A stretch of DNA of 64,000 nucleotides. Origin: CAYHVH01 sp964360335 (GTDB taxonomy: Bacteria; Patescibacteriota; Doudnabacteria; UBA920; 2-01-FULL-46-14). The notes under the pieces are model-generated. The model was not told the DNA's origin and did no database searches. It worked only from the letters and a program-made list of their open reading frames with translations. Position numbers and translations under genes: made by a program. The stretch is from positions 4,336-68,335 of the forward strand of contig CAYHVH010000002.1 in assembly GCA_964360335.1 (NCBI GenBank), read 5' to 3'. This document shows, piece after piece, positions 58,019-64,000 of the stretch. Numbering within the stretch: the first letter of the stretch is position 1; each line of letters opens with the position of its first letter.

Positions 58019-58498
58019 TTAGTCTGTTTTCTGGAGCGGGGGATAAAAATCTTTATCGATTGTTCGCTCGAAGCATATATAACCCACGGCGTGATCCCAA
58101 GCCTCAACCCCAGAGTACGGAGCGACCGGTCGCGGTCCTTTGGCCGGAATGAAGGCTTCTGGTTCTCGTCCACTGGCAGACGGGCTCGAGCGGAGAAAGG
58201 TTGCGCAGAGGGCGAAGGTCAGGGGACCTCTAACCTCGTAGCCATACTCCGCGCCTGTCTGCGGATCGAGCGGCACTACTGTCCCGCGAATGTCATCTCG
58301 GAGATCAAGAAGTCTCGCCGGCAGGCGATCTTTACCTTGCCAGTAATAAATGATTTCCGACTGCAGATACTGAAGGTTCTGCACGCGTCGTTCGTCAAAA
58401 CTGCGCAGACGCTGGTCCTGCGGGGAGCCGACGACAAAAAATCCCGCAATAACAGAAGCGGTGACAACGGCAATGATGAGGTAGATGAAGTACTTCAT
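58019..58498 (-). CDS. Exported pilin-like-anchored protein
   Basis: 159 aa from ATG 58498. N-terminal helix YFIYLIIAVVTASVIAGFFVV, then LQYLQSEIIYYWQGKDRLPARLLDL and YGYEVRGPLTFALCATF, with two Cys (ALCATF, GYICFE) that could form a disulphide. Follows the DUF5671 gene by 5 nt. Not recognised by name; the layout recalls minor pseudopilins without the usual cleavage site. Confidence 0.6.
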   Translation of the reverse strand: MKYFIYLIIAVVTASVIAGFFVVGSPQDQRLRSFDERRVQNLQYLQSEIIYYWQGKDRLPARLLDLRDDIRGTVVPLDPQTGAEYGYEVRGPLTFALCATFLRSSPSASGREPEAFIPAKGPRPVAPYSGVEAWDHAVGYICFERTIDKDFYPPLQKTD

Positions 58499-58503
58499 CG
58501 GAA

Positions 58504-59010
58504 CTAACCCTCGTCCTTGTGTTTGCGCAGATCCCAGAGATAGTAGGAAAAAACTGAAACCGCGATAAACATGACGGTCAGAATTTTCAGGATAAACCGC
58601 CATGTCAGATCGCCGCCGAGGAGGCTGTAAACGAGCGTTACCAAATCGACAATGATGATTATCGCGGCGAGAAACAGCGTGAGATAAATGAGCCACTTCC
58701 GGGTGCGCAAATTGAGCTTCTCGGGGCTCGCGGAGTAGATTTTGTTGAGGTACCGCGTCACCAGGACATAGGTCGGAAAAACTATGATCAGGGAGGCAAT
58801 AGATAACCGAATGGAGTTATAAGCGGCCGACAGCGAATAAGAGTTGCCCCCTTCTAGCGGATCCGGGATGCCGATGTTGATGTACTGGAAGATGAGAAGC
58901 CCGAATCGAATCGCGCTGAAGTACAGGGTAAAAATCGCCAGGAGATGCAAAAATACATCCTTTGGCCCGGTTTTAGGTCTTGGTGTTTGTTGCAAAAATG
59001 GCTCTGCCAT
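58504..59010 (-). CDS. DUF5671 membrane protein
   Basis: 168 aa from ATG 59010, four helices. RPKTGPKDVFLHLLAIFTLY and IRFGLLIFQYINIGIPDPL are the DUF5671 start; KWLIYLTLFLAAIIIIVDLVTLVY follows. Function unknown. Operon with the 58019-58498 gene. Confidence 0.75.
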   Translation of the reverse strand: MAEPFLQQTPRPKTGPKDVFLHLLAIFTLYFSAIRFGLLIFQYINIGIPDPLEGGNSYSLSAAYNSIRLSIASLIIVFPTYVLVTRYLNKIYSASPEKLNLRTRKWLIYLTLFLAAIIIIVDLVTLVYSLLGGDLTWRFILKILTVMFIAVSVFSYYLWDLRKHKDEG

Positions 59011-59048
59011 GCAGTTCCAATTTAGCATATCCGATCTCGAAGTGCAAA

Positions 59049-60560
59049 TCAGGCGTGGTAGGTTTCGGTATAACCCGGGAAGTAATCCCGCTTGATGTTT
59101 CCCGAGGCCACTCCCATACCGGACAGCATTTTTTCAAAGGCCTCAACCATCGGTTCCGGCCCGGAAACATAAAACCGGGCGGTTTGCCAGTCCGGTACTT
59201 CGGCCCGAATCATTTCCTGGTCCACAAATCCCACGCGCCCGGCCCAGTCCTTAGGCGCTTCTAGCTTATCGGTGAGAACATAGATGACCTCGAGCCGCAA
59301 TTTCCGGCTTCCCTCCTCAAAAATTTCCCGAAACGCGACGTCCTTTGCGGTTTTGCAGGAATAAAGCAGAGTGATTTTGTAGCTTGTGTTTTGCCGGTCC
59401 GAAAGGTCCTTAATCATGCTGCGGAAGGGCGTAATGCCGATGCCGCCGGCGATAAAAACGCACGGTTGACTTGGAGTGGGCGGGAGTACAAATTCTCCCT
59501 CCCGATTGGAGACAATGATGTCGTCGCCGGCCTTAAGGGCGTTCAGGGCTTTTTTGAAACTGCTGGAGTCAGGCGAGAATTTCGTGGCGAGAAGAATACG
59601 ACTTTCCGTCGGCGAGGAAGCAATTGTGAAATAACGGCGCACGCCGCGGCTATCAGGATGGGAGTGTGGTAAGGTCCACTCCAAAAACTGGCCGGCCGTA
59701 AAGGGAAAGGGATGCTGAGGTTCAAACCAAAAGGCAGAGGTATTGGCCGCAACCTCCTGTTTCCGCCTCAGAGTCAGGACCAACCGCGGATCCTGGCTCA
59801 CGAACCGGGCCACCAGGTTGCCAACGAGAAGAGAAAGCTCCAAACCGTAAGAAATTTGCGCAAAATATTTCTGGAGGATTACTGCGACCGCGGCAATCAG
59901 AAAGCCGTAACCCAGGCGCCAGCGGCGATCCTGCGGGCCGGTCAGGGGCTCCACCAACATCACGAAAGAGAAAAAGAGCAGGGGAGAAAACAGGAAGAGA
60001 TTTTTTGCCGCGTTTAACGTTTGAACTAGAGGCTGCCCTCCTAGAAAAGCAAACAGCACATAAAAAACCAAGTAACCCAAAAGAAACGAACCCACTAAAT
60101 GGAACCGCCGGATTTTGGCGACCACGAGAAGGCCCCCCAGAAGCACGAACGGCAGGAGAATCTGATGCCCCACCCACCAGCTGGCCCCCTCGCCCAGAAA
60201 AAGCGCCACCGCGACGGCCGCGAAAGCGGCCGGATTGAAAATGTGCCGCCGCTTGATGACCAGCAGATATTTCGAAGCCATGGCAATTGCCGCGAGCGCT
60301 GTCAAAAACCAAAAATTCGAGGCGACAGAGAGCGGCCCGACAATCAGGGTGAGAATCAAGGCGGTTATCGACCGGGATTCCAAATTCGGCCGGGTCCGGA
60401 ACAGAAAAGCCAACAGCCGATTGGCGAGATAACAAATCAGCACCAAAAAAGCCCCGGAGGAGAGAATATCCCAGGGCTTGTAAGGCAGGAGGCCAAATTG
60501 GCTAAAAACCGCGGCGGCGGCGACCAGAAGCAGCAAGTAGTAGAGCATCAGCCGATACAT
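59049..60560 (-). CDS. RnfD/NqrB-like membrane domain fused to FAD/NAD(P) reductase
   Basis: 503 aa from ATG 60560 (AAGG 7 nt upstream). N-terminal ~250 residues: about nine helices with IKRRHIFNPAAFAAVAVAL, the RnfD/NqrB block, and LFSPLLFFSFVMLVEPLTGP. C-terminal half is a ferredoxin-NADP reductase module: FTAGQFLEWTLP, RRYFTIASSPTE (FAD), IAGGIGITPFRSM (NAD) and YVSGPEPMVEAFE. It would pass electrons from NAD(P)H to a membrane flavin or quinone-like acceptor. Other Rnf subunits are absent here. The cupredoxin-like gene is directly upstream. Confidence 0.8.
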   Translation of the reverse strand: MYRLMLYYLLLLVAAAAVFSQFGLLPYKPWDILSSGAFLVLICYLANRLLAFLFRTRPNLESRSITALILTLIVGPLSVASNFWFLTALAAIAMASKYLLVIKRRHIFNPAAFAAVAVALFLGEGASWWVGHQILLPFVLLGGLLVVAKIRRFHLVGSFLLGYLVFYVLFAFLGGQPLVQTLNAAKNLFLFSPLLFFSFVMLVEPLTGPQDRRWRLGYGFLIAAVAVILQKYFAQISYGLELSLLVGNLVARFVSQDPRLVLTLRRKQEVAANTSAFWFEPQHPFPFTAGQFLEWTLPHSHPDSRGVRRYFTIASSPTESRILLATKFSPDSSSFKKALNALKAGDDIIVSNREGEFVLPPTPSQPCVFIAGGIGITPFRSMIKDLSDRQNTSYKITLLYSCKTAKDVAFREIFEEGSRKLRLEVIYVLTDKLEAPKDWAGRVGFVDQEMIRAEVPDWQTARFYVSGPEPMVEAFEKMLSGMGVASGNIKRDYFPGYTETYHA

Positions 60561-60591
60561 GGTGATGCCTTGGACTTGCGACCTCCAAAGT

Positions 60592-60984
60592 CTACTCCAC
60601 GATAACCGTGCCACTGTGGGTCGGCCTTAGATGATTATGGTAGCGCCAAGTTCCGGCTTGGGAAAAAGTGAAAGCGTAGGATTGCCCGGTGGCCACGCCG
60701 CTTAAGGCGTCAAAACCCGGCAATTCTAGATGAGTGGGATGCACTGCCGAAGCAGGCCACATCAAATCCGCGCTCTGGTTTTCAAAAATCACTTTCGTCC
60801 CGGCCTTAACTCTCACCTCGGCCGGCGAGTAGCCCGAGTCTGTATAAGTCACCACCGCCTCTGACCCTGCCGGTCTCGCCACATTGACCGGTTCGGGGCT
60901 GCCTAGGCGGTTGCCCCGGGAAAAAAACCAGACGCCGACTGCGACGAGTACAATAATTATGACGACAAGGACGGTTCTGTTCAT
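60592..60984 (-). CDS. Anchored cupredoxin-like protein without the Cys ligand
   Basis: 130 aa. Anchor helix TVLVVIIIVLVAVGVWFF, then a plastocyanin-type fold: SGYSPAEVRVKAGTKVIFENQS and TWRYHNHLRPTHSGTVIVE. Normal blue-copper sites end YHC-x-H-x-M; here the Cys is missing and the loop is His-rich (H-N-H...H), with a further HPTH earlier. It may bind copper differently, or be structural. Upstream of the RnfD/FNR fusion by 31 nt. Confidence 0.75.
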   Translation of the reverse strand: MNRTVLVVIIIVLVAVGVWFFSRGNRLGSPEPVNVARPAGSEAVVTYTDSGYSPAEVRVKAGTKVIFENQSADLMWPASAVHPTHLELPGFDALSGVATGQSYAFTFSQAGTWRYHNHLRPTHSGTVIVE

Positions 60985-61017
60985 AAATTTTTTTTTAAGG
61001 ATTGGCCCTCGCTACTA

Positions 61018-61713
61018 TTATAAACGATTTTTGAGAATTGTCCAAAAACCCAAAAGGGCGTCTCTAAATCTAATCTTCTTTCCTTCCGCAAAGCGGCGAG
61101 GCGAATAATCGATGGCGACCTCCACAATCGGGATGCCTCGTTTTAGGAGTTTGGCGGTGACTTCGGCCTCGAATTCAAACCCCTGACTTTGAAGATTGAG
61201 GGACCTCAGGACCGAAGTGCGAAACAGTTTGTAACCGGTGTAGACATCCGTGAGATTGCTGCGGTACAGGATGTTCGTCAACGTGGTCAGCACCCAAACT
61301 CCCAACACATAATGCGGGTAGCCGGTCCGCCGGGGATGGATATTCCGGGACCCGTAAACTACGGGCGCGTTTTTCGTCTGTGCCGCCGCCAGCAAAACAG
61401 GGATATCTTTTGGATCATATTCCGCATCCGCGTCTTGGATAATAACGTAATCGCCCGCAGCCTCCTTGAGCCCGGTTTTGATGGCCTGGCCCTTGCCCTG
61501 ATTCTCTGGGTGAAATAGCAGTTTTAAATTTTGATTTTGAAATTGGAATTTTGCTTTTTGCGTTTGAACTTTTGAATTGTCTGTTGACCCGTCGTCCACG
61601 ACGAGAATCTCTTTTTCCCAAGCGGGCAGCGCCAAATTAAAAAGGCGCTGGAGCGCCAGCCCAACAGTCCTTTCTTCGTTGTAAACCGGGACGATAATCG
61701 AAAGCTTCATCAA
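61018..61713 (-). CDS. Family 2 glycosyltransferase (DPM1-like)
   Basis: 231 aa. LSIIVPVYNEERTVG, LVVDDGSTDNS, NQGKGQAIKTGL, QDADAEYDP and GYKLFRTSVL are the dolichol/undecaprenyl-phosphate glycosyltransferase blocks. No C-terminal membrane domain. A Lys/Gln/Asn-rich stretch (KVQTQKAKFQFQNQNLKL, residues ~49-66) is encoded by an AT-rich repeat and interrupts the usual short loop. dgkA lies 9 nt upstream, in line with polyprenol-linked sugar transfer. Confidence 0.85.
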   Translation of the reverse strand: MMKLSIIVPVYNEERTVGLALQRLFNLALPAWEKEILVVDDGSTDNSKVQTQKAKFQFQNQNLKLLFHPENQGKGQAIKTGLKEAAGDYVIIQDADAEYDPKDIPVLLAAAQTKNAPVVYGSRNIHPRRTGYPHYVLGVWVLTTLTNILYRSNLTDVYTGYKLFRTSVLRSLNLQSQGFEFEAEVTAKLLKRGIPIVEVAIDYSPRRFAEGKKIRFRDALLGFWTILKNRL

Positions 61714-61722
61714 AAGAAAACT

Positions 61723-62082
61723 TTACTTCAGCGCTAGAGAGCCGAAAAGCACGAGCGCTATGACAATCGCCGTGAGGGAAAAAATCAAAACCACCGCGGC
61801 CGAAATTTCCTTGATCTGGGCCACCACCGGATCCGGCCTCCCGACCGTGTGATCTAGCCAGTACTCCAGGGCGGTGTTCAGAGCCTCGCTGCCCAAAACC
61901 AGGGCAGAGATTATCAAAACCAGGATGATTTCCACTCGCGAAAAACCAAAAACGTAAACCAAGAGCACGGCCAGCGCACCCAAAGCCAGTTGTACCCGGA
62001 AATTCCGTTCGGCCAGCACATAGCGCAACCCCCGAAACGCTCCGGCAAAACTCTGTCCTAAAGTTTGCTTGTTTTTTGCCAT
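61723..62082 (-). CDS. dgkA: DgkA-type diacylglycerol/undecaprenol kinase
   Basis: 119 aa, three helices. FAGAFRGLRYVLAERNFRVQ, SEALNTALEYWLDH (catalytic Glu/Asn) and QIKEISAAVVLIFS (K-x-x-SA-A-V) match DgkA. Gram-positive homologs phosphorylate undecaprenol, which would feed the GT2 next door. Confidence 0.88.
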   Translation of the reverse strand: MAKNKQTLGQSFAGAFRGLRYVLAERNFRVQLALGALAVLLVYVFGFSRVEIILVLIISALVLGSEALNTALEYWLDHTVGRPDPVVAQIKEISAAVVLIFSLTAIVIALVLFGSLALK

Positions 62083-62349
62083 GATAAAGCTTTTTGAATT
62101 TAGGTACCCTGGCTCCCGAATTAAATCTCTCTCAAACCCCGAAGGAGAATAAGTTCCCTACGGGGCATGCTTTTGAAGTTATTTTACCAAATCTGATACA
62201 CAAATCCAAGAAACGAAATCTAATATAACCGCCTTGCTTCGCTCGGCGGAACGCTCGGGCGTGGCGGGATTCCTCCCCCAACCCCCTCCTTCCGCCGCGC
62301 CCTCGCTTGGACGGACAGAATTTTCGGCGGCGATGTGGATAACTTCCGC
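62083..62349. other. Spacer with hairpins, no gene seen
   Basis: Contains CCCCG...CGGGG (62137-62165, approximate) and GC-rich palindromes: CCGCC (62229-62233) with GGCGG (62245-62249), then further GGCGG/CCGCC words to ~62335. No reading frame of interest. The AT-rich locus to the right starts after it. Confidence 0.5.
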
Positions 62350-62377
62350 TTGCGTGAACTTATACGTTTTGTATAAT
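62350..62377 (+). promoter_or_regulatory. Promoter of the RT locus non-coding region
   Basis: TTGCGT, 16-nt spacer, TATAAT. Predicted start near 62384; no protein start follows for over 350 nt, so the first product would be RNA. Confidence 0.7.
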
Positions 62378-62383
62378 AAGAGC

Positions 62384-62740
62384 AGGACGGTAGCAGTTTA
62401 AAAATCAATTCAGACAAGACCGGTTATCATTTCGACGATTCTAGATCATTCTCTACTATTGAGAATATCTGACCTCTCCTGTTTTGACAAGGAGTGGACC
62501 TTGCCCCGGCATGCATATACATGTGCGCTTTATGCCTCATGTAATCCTTGAGGGACAAGTTAAGTTCAAGTTGCTTTAGGCGTTAAGCTTAATGCTTCAC
62601 TTGCACAGGGACTGCCATAACCTCACGGTTACTGGTATTACCGGAAGGTTTTTATCGAAAACTGATAACCGTGAGGGGTTGGTGTGTTCCAAGTAGTAAA
62701 TTAAAGGTCATTATTAACCGTCCCCTTTAACGAAAAAACA
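62384..62740 (+). ncRNA. Structured non-coding RNA upstream of reverse transcriptase (retron-like candidate)
   Basis: No reading frame. Stems: H1 GGCAT/ATGCC (62508-62536); H2 CAAGT/ACTTG (62567-62603) capped by AGGCGTTA-AGCT-TAATGCTT; H3 a perfect 11-bp CCTCACGGTTA/TAACCGTGAGG (62621-62676) enclosing two small hairpins; H4 TTAAAGG/CCTTTAA (62701-62730). CGGTTATCA (62421-62429) is also exactly complementary to TGATAACCG (62663-62671), the long-range pairing expected of retron a1/a2 ends, though it competes with H3. Layout promoter-RNA-RT is that of retrons. Not matched to any known retron type. Confidence 0.45.
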
Positions 62741-62812
62741 CATGGAGCAAATCATAAAACACCAAAATCCAATTGCTGAATTGTGCCTTCCGTATAAAGG
62801 GGCGATTATCAC

Positions 62813-62912
62813 NNNNNNNNNNNNNNNNNNNNNNNNNNNNNNNNNNNNNNNNNNNNNNNNNNNNNNNNNNNNNNNNNNNNNNNNNNNNNNNNNNNNNNNN
62901 NNNNNNNNNNNN
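62813..62912. other. Assembly gap (100 N)
   Basis: Exactly 100 unknown bases, a default scaffold gap; true length unknown. A short frame from ATG 62742 (MEQIIKHQNPIAEL) runs into it and cannot be judged. The order of pieces across the gap is not certain. Confidence 0.99.
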
Positions 62913-62922
62913 CTCAAGAAAT

Positions 62923-63849
62923 ATGCAAATTAACAGATACCCAAAACTTTACATACGGAGCAAGAACGAGCTAGCAAAGCATTTAAGTCATAGTAAATTC
63001 CCAAAAGAAGAAGCTCTGGCTCTGATAAATGATGTCCTTCAAAACTACGGCGGATATTGGAAAGACAACGAGTACCGATCAGAACCAGAAAAAGAAAAAT
63101 TTGTGCGTAGCGCAAAAGGCACTCCGCTTGGAAGACTTTTGGACAATCTAAATAAAACCGTTCTTGCTCCGCATGATAAAATACTTCCCGATTTTATATT
63201 TGGTGGAGTAAAAAACATGAACCATGCAAAAGCCGCTAAATATTTACTCGGTAGAAAAAGAAGAAGAACATCCTTAAAGTTAGATATAACTCGTTTCTTT
63301 GAACAAATAAGCGAAGAGAGGGTTTATCACCTCTTCCGTGATAAATGCGCTTGTAGCAAAAAGGCTGCAAAATTACTCGCGAATTTTTGTTGTGTTCCCA
63401 GGGGGCAAAAAGGGACAAATTCGAGATATAAAACAATCGCGCGCGGATTTGCCACATCTTCTCGTCTTGCTGTTTGGTGTAATTTGGACACCTTTATCAA
63501 GCTTGATCGTCTTGTCAAAAAACGCCTGAAAGGAAGAGATCCTCGTATCGCTATTTACGTTGATGACATAGGAATAACTGCAAGTAGGGTATCAAAAGAA
63601 GAAATGAAGAAATTGTCTGCCGAAATCGCAGATCTTCTACTTAATGCAGACAAAAATCAAAGATTGCCAATAAATGAGAAGAAAACAAAAATATCTTCTC
63701 ACGAAGAAGGAATCGAGCATCTTGGTCTGCGATTGTATAGAAATAGGTTGTCTATTGGTGCCAAAACAAAATCCAAAATAGACAGAGCCAAAAACAAAAG
63801 TGAGCGTAAGCCGCTTATTCGATATAAACACTATGTCGAGAAAATGTAG
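62923..63849 (+). CDS. Reverse transcriptase, retron/unknown-group-like
   Basis: 308 aa from the first ATG after the gap; the true start may be in the gap. Palm motifs: A SLKLDITRFFEQIS (D121), B ARGFATSSRLAVW (173-185), C IYVDDIGIT (D214, D215), then the grip motif HLGLRLYRNRLSI. FGGVKNMNHAKAA before motif A parallels the retron N-x-x-H region. It lacks the maturase, endonuclease and GxxxSQ features of group II intron and DGR enzymes, and a clear retron VTG. Together with the RNA upstream and the DNA methylase downstream, a defence function is inferred. AT-rich relative to the rest. Confidence 0.85.
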   Translation: MQINRYPKLYIRSKNELAKHLSHSKFPKEEALALINDVLQNYGGYWKDNEYRSEPEKEKFVRSAKGTPLGRLLDNLNKTVLAPHDKILPDFIFGGVKNMNHAKAAKYLLGRKRRRTSLKLDITRFFEQISEERVYHLFRDKCACSKKAAKLLANFCCVPRGQKGTNSRYKTIARGFATSSRLAVWCNLDTFIKLDRLVKKRLKGRDPRIAIYVDDIGITASRVSKEEMKKLSAEIADLLLNADKNQRLPINEKKTKISSHEEGIEHLGLRLYRNRLSIGAKTKSKIDRAKNKSERKPLIRYKHYVEKM

Positions 63850-63879
63850 TTGCTTTTATGTGCGGCGGTTGTGTATACT
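63850..63879 (+). promoter_or_regulatory. Promoter of DNA methylase gene
   Basis: TTGCTT, 18-nt spacer, TATACT; ATG 63898 follows after 18 nt. The methylase thus has its own promoter. Confidence 0.6.
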
Positions 63880-63897
63880 ATAGTTAGCGAGCTAATT

Positions 63898-64000
63898 ATG
63901 ACTTCAGATTATCAAAATATTTTAGAAAATGAGTATTCAAAAAGTGCCGATCTAGAACATCGGCGGACTTTTGGTCAATTCTTCACCCCTTTTGAAATCG
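63898..64000 (+). CDS. N6-adenine DNA methylase, N-terminal part (cut by window end)
   Basis: 34 codons visible: MTSDYQNILENEYSKSADLE then HRRTFGQFFTPFEI. The R-x-x-GQFFTP-x-x-I pattern is the start of type I HsdM and type IIG/Eco57I-like adenine methylases (SAM-binding motif region). The reading frame continues past the window. Restriction-modification or BREX/DISARM-like use cannot be decided. Confidence 0.7.
   Translation, partial: MTSDYQNILENEYSKSADLEHRRTFGQFFTPFEI

Noticed and set aside
62742..62812. Small protein MEQIIKHQNPIAEL... before the gap
   Set aside because: Only 23 codons before unknown sequence; cannot be told from chance or from an RT N-terminus.
62384..62922. Group II intron
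   Set aside because: No domain V-like hairpin (AGC...GUU with GAAA loop) was found, and the RT has no maturase or endonuclease domain.
62923..63849. Diversity-generating retroelement
   Set aside because: The RT lacks the DGR GxxxSQ motif in region B (it has GFATSS) and no template/variable repeat pair or CLec target gene is seen.

Overview
The window looks like chromosome of a Patescibacteria (Candidate Phyla Radiation, CPR) bacterium, probably a metagenome scaffold. The evidence is compact, often overlapping genes, many small membrane proteins of CPR type, a divergent CTP synthase, a one-chain PheRS with its own anticodon-binding domain, a sigma-region-4/HARE-HTH regulator, a DUF5671 protein, and a membrane-protein/VirD4-like ATPase pair. 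TGA is a stop: prfB has the classic +1 frameshift at an internal TGA. One run of 100 Ns (62813-62912) marks a scaffold join. The sequence right of about 62.4 kb is visibly AT-richer than the rest.

Layout. 0-0.6 kb: a RelE-type toxin-antitoxin pair. 0.6-8.5 kb: four paralogous proteins ending in a PEP-utilising swinging phosphohistidine domain, mixed with HAD, PyrE-like and histidine phosphatase genes. 8.5-15.8 kb: VanZ, NAD(P)HX dehydratase, PIN protein, UvrD helicase-nuclease, CAP protein. 15.8-22 kb: PheRS and gyrB, then a two-gene cassette (HAD, NeuB-like) bracketed by a duplicated gyrB 3' end. 22-33 kb: housekeeping core secE-nusG-rplK-rplA, dcd-dut-tmk-thyA-folA (thymidylate supply), prfB, ftsEX, rplI, pyrG, rpmA. 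33-47 kb: tRNA methyltransferase, a lipid head-group/CarS-like pair, secA, secDF, a sigma4-HARE regulator and the VirD4-like pair. 47-52 kb: a leftward metal-efflux operon with its operator inside the promoter spacer. 52-62 kb: mnmA, a K+-independent H+-pyrophosphatase, an RRM protein, envelope proteins, an RnfD/FNR fusion with a cupredoxin-like protein, GT2 and DgkA. 62.3-64 kb: a promoter, about 350 nt of structured non-coding DNA, a reverse transcriptase and the start of an N6-adenine DNA methylase. This is a probable defence locus with retron-like layout.

The most unusual signals are not genes. (1) Short GC-rich palindromic elements sit in spacers and also in frame inside nnrD (twice, in two reading frames), uvrD, secA, mnmA (four times) and at the end of the VanZ gene, like Rickettsia palindromic elements. 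(2) A larger repeat with compensatory base changes ends exactly on the start codons of rplK and rpmA, so that the AUG lies in a stem. (3) The secE leader has a duplicated two-hairpin motif plus mutually exclusive terminator/antiterminator-like hairpins. (4) Many promoters place the -10 box only 6-12 nt before the ATG, suggesting leaderless mRNAs.
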